From assembly GCA_023512835.1 (NCBI GenBank), contig CM042085.1, forward strand, positions 35,418,324 through 35,482,323: a stretch of DNA of 64,000 nucleotides. Reading direction: 5' to 3'. The position numbers were made by a program, and so were the translations under genes. Positions 54,471 through 64,000 of this stretch are shown piece by piece (positions within the stretch are counted from its first letter, which is position 1; the number at the start of each line of letters is the position of its first letter). The DNA is from Taxillus chinensis. Lineage: Eukaryota > Streptophyta > Magnoliopsida > Santalales > Loranthaceae. A model generated the notes under the pieces. That model saw nothing but the letters and a program-made list of their open reading frames with translations. It searched no databases and was not told the origin of the DNA.

Positions 54471-55758
54471 AGAGAGAGCAACGCAGATTGTCAGCGGTTC
54501 CGGATTTGATTTTGCTAGGACTTTTAGCTCTCGAAGTTGACTTTACCTTGTTGATTTCAACTGCTTCTTTTGTTTGGGTTTTCTTGGGAGAGACACTCCT
54601 TTGAGGTTTAGATTTTGTTTTGCTCGAAGAAACCCTTTTATTAAACCGATCTTTATTGGATTGAATTTGATTACAAAGCCGGTTATCGGATAAACTCCAA
54701 CATTCATAGTGATAATGACCCATTTCCTTACGGATGGAACAGACACTATAATGTGAAGTACAAACAGGGGATACGGGTCTCTTAGATTTTACTGACTTTC
54801 TACTCGTTCCCTGTGGCCTAATCCATTGCGTTTGGGTGATGCGCTCTTGGCCCTAGATGCGTCGGCCTTAGCCTTTCCTTTCTTTTTGGGTCTTGTAGTT
54901 TTGGCTTTAACTGCGAGCGGCCTTCCCTTCATCATTAGTTACGGGTGCTACTGCTTCGGGAAGTGCGAGAATGACCTCAACTCCACGATCATAAACTATG
55001 GTGCCACCTAAAATGAAACCATCCAACGGTTTTAGATGTACTGACAGGATATAAGTTAGTTAGTTTTGGAGTGAAATTCGGAGGGCACTCAGTAGCTTGA
55101 GCTATGGAAGCCGATGGTTCTGAACCTAGGCCAGGTTTGACTCGGATGTTGTCAGGATCAGTCCTAAAGGTAGAGGCTATTTCCCCAGATTTTAGTCACT
55201 TACGATTTATTTCCCTTTCCTGTTCCAGTTCGTTTTCGAGTCATTTCACAATAACTTTTAGGCCCGTTAGGTTGGTATTTAACAAATGATTTTCAGCTCT
55301 TAGATCATGATACCAAGCCTCTTTTCCTCTGAAGTCAGCTATGTCCTTTTCAAGTCTAGTGATAGTAAATTCAAGGCGTTTATTCGACTTTCCACATCTT
55401 TGTACATTTGAGTAATTATTTGTCTCTCATTCTTTTCATGAGCACGTTCACTAATAAGAGATTCTAATTGACTCATGAGCTCAGAGATAGAAGGTACCTC
55501 AGTGTTTGCCATGAGGCAGACGTTCGGCTTAGGAGTTGGCTCATCATCCGAGGATTCCTCCTCTTCTTCTGAGCCACCGATGTACTTTGTCACGAACGCC
55601 TTCCTCTTGTTCTTCTTGTTGTCCGAGGTGGAGCGGCGAGGAGTTACCTTGTCACTTTTCTCGGCCACTTTTGATTTGGATCTGCATTCCTTGGCCCAAT
55701 GACCGATTTTCCCACAGTTGTAGGATTCCTGGGAACTGGACTCCGGTCTCTCCTTCAT
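54471..55758 (-). pseudogene. gag: Copia-2 gag C-terminus with zinc knuckle and coiled coil
   Basis: In frame with gag after a TGA (55813-55815, CGA expected). The knuckle reads YNCGKIGHWAKEC, its first Cys apparently Ser. A basic then acidic stretch (GGSEEEEESSDDEPTP) and a coiled coil (ISELMSQLESLISERAHEKN) follow. Further on, at 54723-54470, MGHYHYECW looks like a second knuckle remnant followed by a Lys/Ser-rich stretch. Long Gag C-termini of this kind are common in Sireviruses. Confidence 0.8.
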
Positions 55759-55812
55759 TTGGAAAGATGATGACGAGTGTCTCCTGAATCCTTTTCTGCT
55801 TTTCCGTAGGAA

Positions 55813-56739
55813 TCACTCAAAGGATTTGACGAGAAGAGCTATCTCCTCCTCCTCGTCAGAGTCAGAATTCTCGGACACGTCCGTATTATCATTCCTCAGT
55901 ATGTTTAAACATTCTGTAGCTTTGAGAGCTACCCCCTTTTCTTTCCGAGCTATTTTCTCATCCCGGTCAGAGTACTTAAACCTGACTTTGTGAGTCCGCA
56001 GCTCTCCATATAGTTCTTCAAGGGGAACATACTGCCAGTTTTTGTCTGATTGCATCTGGAGTTGTTTGGAGTAGTATCGATCCGGCAAGGAGCGAAAGAA
56101 CTTGTCATTGATCTGAGATTGAGAATAATGCTCATTGACAGTCTTCATCTCAAGAATGAGCTTTCCGAATCTCCAATAGATGCTTTCGAGTGATTCGCCT
56201 GGTTTATGATTGAAACTCTCAAAGTTCTGCCTGAGAGTACATATCACATTTTGCATTTGGGACTGACTCCCCTCATAGAGGATTGTCAGTTTATCCCAAA
56301 CGGCTTTTGCTGTCGTGCAACCTTGGACGTCCGTGAAAGCCTCAGAATCCAAGGATGATGTAACATAAGCCAGAGCCTTTTCACTAGCGCATTGCCAGGC
56401 TCTTTCATCGTTGGTAAGTTCAACATCCGTCTTTGGCGTCCTAACTCCATGTTCTCTGATAGTCATCGGAATTGGAATCTCCTGATGAAGACATGGCCAC
56501 ATGAGATGATCATGGCATACCATAAACATCTTCATACGAGCTTTCCACTGGGAGAAAAGCTCAGGTGTGAATTTGGGCGGTTTCGTCAATGTAAAACCAG
56601 AACTCCGTGGTTGAGGAGCGGCAGCAGCAGCAGGTTGAGGTGGGTCGACGTTTTCACTGCTGCTTCGATTTGGGACGGGCTCTTGTGCACCTCCGGAGTT
56701 AAGGCGAGTGTTGAATAGCATACTGCTTTCTTCGGCCAT
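55813..56739 (-). CDS. gag: Copia-2 gag N-terminal part (open 308 codons)
   Basis: Capsid part of the Copia Gag (UBN2 family), the longest intact coding stretch of this element. ATG at 56739 (MAEESSMLFNTRL) lies about 50 bases from the PBS. A Pro/Ala-rich start leads to FTPELFSQWKARMKMFMVCH, AWQCASEKALAYVTSSLD, AVWDKLTILYEGSQSQMQNV, SLESIYWRFGKLILEMKTV and FFRSLPDRYYSKQLQM. It ends with an acidic patch and TGA at 55813-55815, where Arg is likely in the ancestor. Confidence 0.9.
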   Translation of the reverse strand: MAEESSMLFNTRLNSGGAQEPVPNRSSSENVDPPQPAAAAAPQPRSSGFTLTKPPKFTPELFSQWKARMKMFMVCHDHLMWPCLHQEIPIPMTIREHGVRTPKTDVELTNDERAWQCASEKALAYVTSSLDSEAFTDVQGCTTAKAVWDKLTILYEGSQSQMQNVICTLRQNFESFNHKPGESLESIYWRFGKLILEMKTVNEHYSQSQINDKFFRSLPDRYYSKQLQMQSDKNWQYVPLEELYGELRTHKVRFKYSDRDEKIARKEKGVALKATECLNILRNDNTDVSENSDSDEEEEIALLVKSFE

Positions 56740-56785
56740 TGCTTAGAGTAAAAGAGTGGGATCTCTACTTTTGAATAAATAGACT

Positions 56786-56797
56786 GCTCTGATACCA
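56786..56797 (-). other. PBS of Copia-2 (tRNA-iMet type)
   Basis: On the minus strand TGGTATCAGAGC lies two bases after the 5' LTR end (GGGACCATCA, then AG). Confidence 0.92.
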
Positions 56798-56799
56798 CT

Positions 56800-58080
56800 T
56801 GATGGTCCCTTTGGAGCTTAGAGGGGGGGGGGGGGGGTGAATAGGCTCTTATCGAAACTCTTTTACACTCTTAAGGCACGACACTGATCTAGTTAAGTGA
56901 TAGAATCATCATGGAAGATAACCAGATAGTGGAAGTATTTTGTTTTATTATCAAGAGATAATTACAACAAAATAGAAGCAACTCTCTTACACTCTATTTT
57001 ACAAAAGGATTCACACACTAGCCTAGATTTTATCCTTGAGCTCTTGTGCATACAAAGGGTTAATTCCGGCTCATACGCTGTATCTCGCCTCTTACAAATA
57101 TACAAATATGAATATTTATACAAACATTCCTAAGAGACAACCTTGGAACTTGTAGTTCCGGAATGCGTTCAGCACTAACTATTCCTCGGTAATCTCTCTG
57201 CCTTGGCTACTGCGGTTTGTGGAGCTCAAGATCTTGGGTTTGAAGAGTATAAGTGCATTTGTGAGTTCCCAAATACAATTGAGGTTGTGTCCACATATCC
57301 GGATGATCCACGTGTAAGATTCTTCAGGTTCTCAATAAATTTGTCTTACATCGGGACGCCACGAGCTGATAACATTAAATGCGGTGAGTTGAAGTAGTAT
57401 CTTCTTGGTCCGGTGTAATTCTCCTTACTTCGTTGCTAATGAAGCTCGGAACCTTACTCCGTATCAGTGATTGCTTACTCCGTATCTGTTTAGTACTGGA
57501 ATCCTTAGTCCATGCCAGCGCTTCCTTACTCCGCATGTAAGTTCCTTACTCCATATGTAAATTCCTTACTCCGTATGTAAGTTCCTTACTCCGGGCGAGT
57601 CTTAAAAGGTCGGATGACTTATTCCGTATCAGTGCTTCCTTATTCCGCATGTAAGTTCCTTACTCCGTATGTAAGTTCCTTACTCCGGGCAAGTCTAAGG
57701 GATCGGAGTGCTTACTCCGTACTAGCGCTTCCTTACTTCGTATGAGTAAGTTGTCTGGATTCCTTACTCCGCATCTAGTTTGTTTATTCCGTGCGAATAA
57801 AGGCTCGGATCCTTATTCTGCATCAATACTTTTAAGTTCTTAGTCCGTACGAATGTTCCTTATTCCGTATGTATTGATGACTTGGTTATTTACCAAGTGT
57901 TTGACGACACTCACTCTTGTCCAGATCAGGATTATGTATCCTGTCCTTAGCTTTGCTCTCATGAGTGTATCTCCGGATTAATATCATATCTTCTGCAACG
58001 ATCAAATAAACACAAGAGATCTCAGATCAAATTACATAAGGCTTTATCAGCATTATCCAAATTCTGGATTTGATCCAACA
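56800..58080 (-). repeat. Copia-2 5' LTR
   Basis: It starts TGTTGGATC at 58080 and ends GGGACCATCA at 56800 on the minus strand. It is nearly identical to the 3' LTR apart from a longer G-run (15 against 11 on the plus strand), an extra array unit near 57730-57765 and scattered substitutions. A minus-strand TATA-like GTATAAATATTC lies at 57110-57121. Confidence 0.92.
57415..57880. repeat. TTACTCCGT-type array in Copia-2 5' LTR
   Basis: About twenty 'ccttactccgtatgtaagt'-type words with one CG each; adjacent units at 57525-57600 are almost exact 20-mers. The 3' LTR counterpart is 45890-46310. Confidence 0.9.
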
Positions 58081-58901
58081 TATTGGTTGACTTTGCATTT
58101 GGGCAGTCTTTTGAGTGTAATAATATCTGTTTAGTGTTGTGCTCGTCATTTCGAGCGTTTTGACAGTAATTGGGCTCAATTTGGAGTTCGTGACCTCGGG
58201 AGGTCAATTATTGCGTTCGGGTCAATTATTGCTGGGAGGCCAATTATTGGCAGCAGTATAAATAATTAAGAAATTGCATTATCCCTTTATTTTTGCTTGG
58301 TGTGTGCGTGTTTGAGCAAGAGAGAGAGAGAGAGGGAAAGTGAAGAATTCCTTTTGGCGATTTTGGGGCTATTGGAGCTCATGGATCGCAAATAATCTGT
58401 CCAGGTAGGTGTCCTTGAACCTCTTATCTCGATTCTATCTTGGAATATGCGTGAATTTATCATGAATTATGAATTTGAGCATGAACCCTAAGTTTTGGGG
58501 GAAACCCAATTTTGGGGTTAGATATGATGATTTAGCATAAAATCTGTGGTTAAGAATCGATTTATATCGGTTGGGTACGTAATTTGGTACTGTTTAGTAA
58601 AACGCGTGTTTGCAAGTGCCTGGGGGGTTGCTTTGGGTTGATTCCAGGCGAAAACCAGGCCAAAAATGATGATGAACAAGACTGGCGAAACCGTAAGGTC
58701 GAAGTTCGTAGTCAGCGATTGGAGTCAGCGACTTCATAGTCGCACTGTGGAGTCGTCAGCATATGGAGTCGCGACTTTGTAGTCAAGAATGTGGAGTCGC
58801 AGCTATGGAGTCGCAGCTTCGTTAGTCTGGATCGGTTAGTCCGGAGCGATAGTCCGGAGCGATTAGTCCTGGAGCGATGTCCGAAGTAGTTAGTCCGGAT
58901 C
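58081..58901 (+). mobile_element. Tekay-2 LTR, second piece
   Basis: Continues the LTR from 45275 with 'ggttgactttgcatttggg', a TATA-like 'cagtataaataat' near 58252-58264, a (GA)n tract at 58319-58335, and then sequence matching Tekay-1 10060-10480. It ends in a degenerate 'gtccggagcgattagtc' / 'gtggagtcgcag' array (58690-58900). At 58902 another LTR starts. Confidence 0.8.
58690..58901. repeat. Degenerate GGAGTCG / GTCCGGAGCG array
   Basis: Words of about 9-14 bases with CG. It occupies the same place in the Tekay-2 LTR as the GTTCGTAG array in Tekay-1 but with different words. Confidence 0.75.
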
Positions 58902-59040
58902 TGTAATGACCCGTGTGTAACCCATGTGTAAGAAGTTAACCACAAACACCTTGGATGTTGGTGCACAAGTGTGAGGTAAGAGATGAGCCCAAGAGGGGAC
59001 TTTTGGGAGGTGCATGTGACAAGTGGTAACGTACCTTTAT

Positions 59041-59420
59041 GCCCTAGGAAGATGCTATGCGTTTACAGCGGTTTTAAGCTGTTTTGGCTGATCTTGGAGC
59101 TCACTTTTGACCTAGTAGATGGCCTCAAACAATTGGCGTGCAAGAACAAAAGTTTCTTAGAATGAGGTCCTCTATCTACCACAGAAATTTCAGAGCATTT
59201 GGAGCTGCACGTGAATTCACCCATTTCACGTGCAAGCATATTTTTGCTCCTCAGGCCTCTACAAGATGCAAGGAGACTTGTGGTGAAGTTTGAGTGCATT
59301 TGGAGCTGCACGCCAATTGGGGAATTGGCGTGCAAATTGGCGTGCGAGCATATTTTTGCATGGTTCCCTTGGTTTTGTCATTCTAATGACCTTTCTCCAA
59401 AGGACCATGTTGAAATTCCG
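59041..59420. repeat. Shared LTR module, copy B
   Basis: Matches 22456-22836 on the same strand. It contains a perfect hairpin at 59307-59334 (12-base arms, loop GGGG) and repeated 'ttggcgtgca' words. Confidence 0.75.
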
Positions 59421-59464
59421 AGTATTTTGGCCTATATGGGTGCGGATAGGTGCTAACTTGTGTG

Positions 59465-59522
59465 ATCAAAACTACGTCGTTTTGATCCTGGGTTTACTTA
59501 ATCAAAACTACGTCGTTTTGAT
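59465..59522 (+). promoter_or_regulatory. Paired ACGT-core palindromes upstream of TATA
   Basis: Two copies of a 22-base near-palindrome (ATCAAAAC, ACGT core, GTTTTGAT) start 36 bases apart at 59465 and 59501, just before the TATA-like box. ACGT cores are typical bZIP binding sites; use here is inferred. Confidence 0.55.
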
Positions 59523-59875
59523 GTGGATGGTGTCTATATAAGGAGGGCTTGAGTTTGAGTTTAGGGTTCTTGTGTTCCTTTGCTGCACTGCTCCTGAGAG
59601 AGAGAGAGCTAGAGAGAGAGAGGGAAGGGGAGTTGCTGGTTCTTTCCAGGAGCATCTTGCGTGGGGAGGACGGCGTTTGGCGCGGGAGCAAGGAAGATCT
59701 GCTTTAAGGTAGGGGTTCTGTTCTTCCTAAACCCTCCTCGTCCTAGGGTCCTAGGGCGGATTCCGGCCGTATCTGTTTATATATTTATATGTAAATTCAT
59801 ATAGGTGTGATCTCCTATATGAATGTTGGCCTTCAATGGCGTGTTGTTTGGATATATGTATATATGCCTGCAAGT

Positions 59876-60010
59876 GTTTGACATAATGCCTGTGAGGCCG
59901 TGCATGTTATGTGTTTGAGGTAATGCCTGTGAGGCCGTGCATGTTATGTGTTTGAGGTAATGCCTGTGAGGCCACGCACGTCCGGTGTGTTAGATTATGT
60001 CCGTGTGGCT
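59876..60010. repeat. Minisatellite 1 in LTR-C
   Basis: Three or more units of about 41-42 bp containing 'taatgcctgtgaggccgtg', then diverged copies to about 60120. Confidence 0.85.
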
Positions 60011-60127
60011 GGGTTTATGAGCTTGTGGATATATGCATGCTAAGTGTTCGATGTTATTCTGTGTGGCTGAGCATACTAAGTGTTTGATGTTATGCCTGTA
60101 TGGCCATGTGTGCTGCGTGTTTGCTTG

Positions 60128-60305
60128 TACACCCGGTGGCCGTGGAAGCCTGGGACTGTTTTGTGGAACCCGGTGGTCGTGGAAGCCCGGATGTTTTGTG
60201 GAACCCGGTGGGCGTGGAAGCCCGGGACTGTTCTTGTAACCCGGTGGCTGTGGAAGCCCGGGACTATTATTGGAAACCCGGTGGCTGTGGAAGCCCGGGA
60301 GTGTT
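60128..60305. repeat. Minisatellite 2 in LTR-C
   Basis: Five units of about 35 bp, each 'acccggtggycgtggaagcc' followed by 'cgggactgtt' or similar. Three open plus-strand frames here are a result of the repeat. Confidence 0.9.
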
Positions 60306-60812
60306 TATGTACCAGCCCGTGTATGATTGCATTTGCTATTATAGCCTGTAATTACATCTGGTGGAATAATTGTAACACGACACGAAGCACTTGTACACAA
60401 GGCATGTAGATATTAGGTGCATGGGATGGGTTGGGGAGACATGATCCCTACTGAGCCGTGGTTGCTCACCCCTCCTACCATGTTGTTTTCTTTACAGGAA
60501 CCTACAGGCGTTAGGTGGGAACACCAAGGTGGAAGACCATCTCCATTTTATTGTTTATTTCAGTAATGTAATTTTATGATTTATGTAACCCCAGGGTGGG
60601 AAATGTACTAAGGGATTGAATTGTAATAAGGAACATGGTTGTTTTGTGAACCTTTGATATGTGGAATTAAATAAAGATGTGGCTTGTTTGATTTATTGTA
60701 ATTGTTAGACTTGTTTGTGGCATCCAGTAATCCAACCCCTTTGCCCTCCGGGTGGGTGAATGGGGAGTCACGTACCGGTTTCCTCGGGTTGGAAATCCGG
60801 GGCGTGACAATA

Positions 60813-60824
60813 TGGTATCAGAGC
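60813..60824 (+). other. PBS of right-edge gypsy element
   Basis: TGGTATCAGAGC three bases after the LTR end at 60809. Confidence 0.9.
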
Positions 60825-61820
60825 ATGGTCTAGTTGGCCTAGGGTAGTGGGCGGACTTGGTTATCTTGGGTCCTTTGGAGGAGCCTGGAGGGACGTGCCT
60901 GATCAACACGGTCCTCTTGGAGCCTCCAAGGTGTACTTGGGGTAGTCCAGTCTTGTGGTAGGATTTGCATGCATTGGCATTAGGGCACTAGTTGCATTTG
61001 GTTGTTGTATGTGAAGGTGTGGATACCTGTGAAAATTTTAATTGTGATGAAAGAAGAATATAAATAATGTGATAAGGTGAGAACGGTGCAACTCTGATTT
61101 TATTTGAAGTACCTTGAGCATGACTACAAGGAAAGGTCCTTGTTTAACTAAACCGTGTGCTTATGGAATGGATGCTTGTGCAATGTGGTTTAATGGAAAC
61201 TCGAAATGTGTGCGGTGTGTGTAATTGCATGGATAAAAGGTTTGAACATGATAAAATTTCAATTGTGCAACTCTGAAATTTTGTGATGGTTCGAGCATGA
61301 AAACATGGAAAAGAATTTGTGGTATTGAAACCGAGTACTTGCGAACGTGAAGATTGTGAAATGTGAACTGTTAATAAAATAAAATAATAATAATCAAGAA
61401 AGAAATAAATAAATAAATACATTAAATTAAATATGTAATAATGTTGGTGTTCGTGAAGGATTGAGCATGTGTTAAGCCGATGGAGTGTAAATTTGTTTGG
61501 CATGGTGTGCAATAAACAAGGTTATGAGCAATGTGGTGGAGTGTAAATTTGTAAAGTCTGTGAGATTTGTTTGGTAAATTTGTAAATTTGTGTGGTAATA
61601 ATGCGTCTTATAGCTTAAGCCGCTTAGTCGGTAGTGGTCTTGCGATTATTGGGATCATTTAGTGTTAATCTGGAGCACTATCTTTTCGCTTAACCAATGT
61701 TTCGGAAACTATAAGCCGTGCGACTATTGAGGTAACGAGAGGAGGCCGCGACCCAGGTTGGACAAGTGAGAGAGAGCTGCAGGTGAAGGTGATAGACTAA
61801 TCACGGCGAGAGGTTGGCGT
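60825..61820 (+). other. Leader and decayed gag of right-edge element
   Basis: The first part shares 'gcctgatcaac' and layout with the Tekay-1 leader. 61000-61570 is AT-rich. 61600-61800 may be decayed capsid sequence, but I cannot read a domain in it. Confidence 0.45.
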
Positions 61821-61821
61821 C

Positions 61822-62310
61822 TTGAGCTCGATTATTCCAGGAGGTGAGGGATGCGATTCGACAACCGATCGGGAGCGAGGTACGCCGAGAGCTGTCGGCC
61901 CTCAACACCCCCCCCCGTTTGAGTCCTGTTTCTCAAAAGATTGCGCTTGTTGTGGACAACCGGGGCACCGGAACGGAGAGTGTGCCAAGGAGCGCATCCG
62001 GTGTCGCCTCTGTGGAAAAGTAGGACGTCTTCGTACAGTCTGTTTTAGTAGGACCGGAAGTGATGCTAGGGGATTGGCTCAGCGAGCTAGGGGTAAAGCT
62101 CAACGCCGAGTCCCGATTTGGAGGCAGGAGGACTACCCAGTGAGGCCAGTAGAAAAGCAAGACAGAACTTCATTGGTGGTATCGTGCCCCTTTGGTGGGT
62201 TGTCGGTTGAGTCTCGTACTAGTTATGTGAGGCAGGGTGGACTTTATCATGTCCTGTTTGAGTTAGCATTTCGAATGGATGTGGTTGGTGACCTGTTAGG
62301 GAATAAATAA
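61822..62310 (+). pseudogene. gag: Gag zinc-knuckle fragment of right-edge element
   Basis: A 162-codon open stretch. CACCGQPGHRNGEC is a full CCHC knuckle; CRLCGKVGRLRTVC is a second one with His changed to Arg. A 9-C run lies just upstream. The usual chromovirus linker and protease should follow, but after residue 80 the sequence is unrecognisable. Confidence 0.7.
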
Positions 62311-64000
62311 GTAAAAAGAGTAAATATAGATTTATAACGCTAGAAGAATAATAAGTGACTAATGAGTATCTGGGTGTTGATTTTATAAGTGAGTGATATT
62401 CAATTTTGGCACATGTGGATAATCAAAGTAACCAAATCTTGTAGGCAACCTTTTTTTTTTCTAGTGGGAGGAAATTTAGACTGGCTAGCTAGTAGAGCTT
62501 GTGGTGTGAGGTGATGGCTTGTGAGTTATTGTGTGACACCCCCTTGGCAACCTTGATTAATAGCAATATGTTCTTCAGCGGATAGAGGTGTGTGTTGGAG
62601 TACTACTTAAAAGGGATATTCCTATGGTTACCTTTCTTTTCCAAGCGTTGTGGTTGAGGGGAAAACGCAGCTAGTATAGCCTGCTCTTAGAGTCTTTGAA
62701 GCGTTATCTTGTTGGCTAGAGTGGTCGTTGCAAGTTCTGGTTAATAACTATATGGGTGTTCTGGGTTCTCAGGTGGTCAAGCAGTGGCCATGTGTCATGT
62801 TTGTCGAGTGTGAAAGACCATGGGTGATGTTCTTAGAACATGTTGTGAAATAGGGATGCACACGTGTAAAATGTGAAGTGTTCTGGAGCTCAACTATCGG
62901 CTATGAGTGGGTTTTGAGGGTTAGGCCCGGTGCATCAACTTGGTAAAAAGAGGTAAGCAAGTGAGATTTGGCAGGCCTTGTTCGGGCTATCTTTCTCTAA
63001 GGACTAAGGGCGTGCTTTTGCGTGGTAGGGCCATTCCTTCGGTTCGTATCTTGTGGGAGTAGGCTTAGAGGAGGAGAGAAGGTGTAAGGCTGGTACGTTA
63101 CGCTCGTCAAGGTGTCTTGTGTTCCGTTGCTTGTGTTGCAAATGTGCTGGAAATTTGGTATTGTGTTGTTGTATGTATTGCATTCGTGGTAAAGGTATAC
63201 AACAGAGTTACTACATGTGGGCGTTGTGACATGTGCGTAGAGAAGGATGAGGTGTAGTGTATTAGAATATTAAATGTGGTGTGAGGATGGAGGAGAGTGT
63301 TCTAGGTGATGTTGTGTATGTTATACCTTGTCTAGTGCGATGGCCAGGCTAAGCTAAATATTAAAGTGTTGTTGTCTTGGGAAAAAGGTTGTTTGATGCC
63401 CAGAGTTGAGTCGGTTGTGACATTTTTGCTTGGACGGGGTGTTAGTGCTACTCCTTGAGGAGAGATTTATGTCGGACAGATGTCACAAAGGTGTATGTTT
63501 TAGAGCGGTGGTGGTAGACGGATGACCTCCATCTGTACTCCTTGGAAACCTTTCATGTGCGGTATAACGGGGTAAGTGAGATGGTTCATGCCATCAAGGT
63601 GTTGGGGTGTTTGGGAGTAACGTGGAAGTCCCGAATCGGGAGTTTGCATGTCTTGTTTCTTATGCCTACCCAGGAGGAATTGTAGTGACCACATTAAACC
63701 GAGGTTAAAGCCTGAGTATTTCTTGGCCCATTTGAGTGTTTCATTGGTGTGTAGGAATAGAACGTGATGGTTGGTATGGCGGGGATAGTGGGAGATTCCC
63801 TTGTGACCTATGAGTGGTGACACGGAGGATTCCGTTGTTGTCATGTTGCGGGTAGGAGAGTTTTCCATGGTGGAGAGAACTATGTTGTTGGTACCTACCC
63901 ATCGTCAAAGGATTCCTATCGCATGGAATGTCTCTTGACCGAGTAAGGCGTTATCACTTGGGTTGTAACGAAGCCTCAATTCGTGAAGGCTGTGTGGGAC
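62311..64000 (+). other. Unassigned GT-rich sequence to window end
   Basis: No PR, RT, RNase H or IN motif was readable in any frame. A 122-codon minus-strand open frame (63868-63500) has no recognisable domain. It may be decayed internal sequence of the right-edge element or a further nested LTR. Confidence 0.4.

Larger units (their letters stand above)
45276..58080 (-). mobile_element. 12.8-kb Sirevirus-like Copia with Ulp1 accessory ORF (Copia-2)
   Basis: A complete minus-strand element with perfect 5-bp target duplication TATTG (45271-45275 and 58081-58085). The 5' LTR is 56800-58080, the 3' LTR 45276-46522. In sense order it has PBS, gag, PR, IN, RT, RNase H, about 1.7 kb spacer, then an accessory ORF with a Ulp1-like protease, PPT and LTR. 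Pol motifs (KHSFKSKS, IYVDDIIFGST) resemble the SIRE/Maximus group. Such elements are usually shorter; the accessory region explains the extra length. Confidence 0.88.
58902..60809 (+). repeat. Gypsy 5' LTR of right-edge element (LTR-C)
   Basis: It starts TGTAATGACCCG and ends GGGGCGTGACA, just before a tRNA-Met PBS. It has its own promoter: two ACGT palindromes, TATA-like 'tctatataagg' (59533-59543), then a GA tract (59596-59622). Two minisatellites lie in the 3' half. Its start is inside the Tekay-2 LTR, so it looks like a later insertion. An alternative, that 45111-60809 minus Copia-2 is one long LTR, is less likely because there would be two promoters. Confidence 0.72.

Noticed and set aside
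57415..57880. CRISPR-like array
   Set aside because: Words are short and degenerate, spacers are not unique, no cas genes exist and the sequence is a plant LTR.
60033..60409. Three overlapping plus-strand open frames in LTR-C
   Set aside because: They arise because the 35-bp minisatellite is open in several frames.
45111..60809. One long LTR interrupted only by Copia-2
   Set aside because: Two promoters and GA tracts, and a TGTAATGACCCG start at 58902, fit two nested LTRs better, though this is not proven.
63500..63868. 122-codon minus-strand open frame as a gene
   Set aside because: No domain, no start context or neighbouring gene support; could be chance in GT-rich sequence.

Overview
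The window looks like heterochromatic or intergenic DNA from a large-genome flowering plant, most likely a eudicot. It is LTR-retrotransposon DNA from end to end. I find no convincing host gene, tRNA, rRNA or CRISPR array. The evidence is a stack of nested Ty3/gypsy and Ty1/copia elements whose ends are fixed by LTR pairs, primer-binding sites, polypurine tracts and target-site duplications (TSDs). Nearly every coding region is broken, often by stops that look like CAG-to-TAG or CGA-to-TGA decay.

Layout. 1-941 is the end of an Ogre-like LTR lying inside the 3' LTR of a Copia element (942-1816, minus strand), whose last internal bases follow (1817-2242). Into that Copia copy an Ogre/Tat element is inserted (2243 to at least 45110): 5' LTR 2243-4980, tRNA-Arg-type PBS, extra ORF1, gag, PR with G-patch, an apparent 196-bp intron, RT, two RNase H domains, IN, PPT and 3' LTR from 42371. 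The Ogre is itself interrupted by a minus-strand Copia-type solo LTR (7082-8512), a complete Tekay/Del-like chromovirus (9562-20331, TSD GTATG), two minus-strand solo LTRs (21310-23741; 25154-28163) and a complete Copia element (32486-40928). The Ogre 3' LTR is cut at 45110 by a second Tekay-family LTR. Within that LTR sits a 12.8-kb minus-strand Copia element (45276-58080, perfect TSD TATTG), and then another gypsy LTR (58902-60809) whose decayed internal region runs off the right edge.

The most interesting content is the 12.8-kb Copia element. Downstream of gag-pol, where Sireviruses may carry an env-like ORF, it has a sense-oriented accessory ORF remnant of about 2.7 kb. It has a region resembling the putative plant transposon protein domain, a Ser/Ala/Pro-rich and coiled-coil linker, and a Ulp1-like (C48) cysteine protease domain with His, Asp, Gln and Cys in place. 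The Copia fragment at the left edge of the window ends in a diverged copy of the same protease C-terminus, so this is a property of the family and not a one-off capture.

A second theme is sharing between families. Unrelated LTR families here (Ogre, two Copia, two gypsy) share short diverged sequence modules, sometimes in opposite orientation, and several carry degenerate CG-containing short-period arrays. All calls come from reading the sequence; no database search was run.
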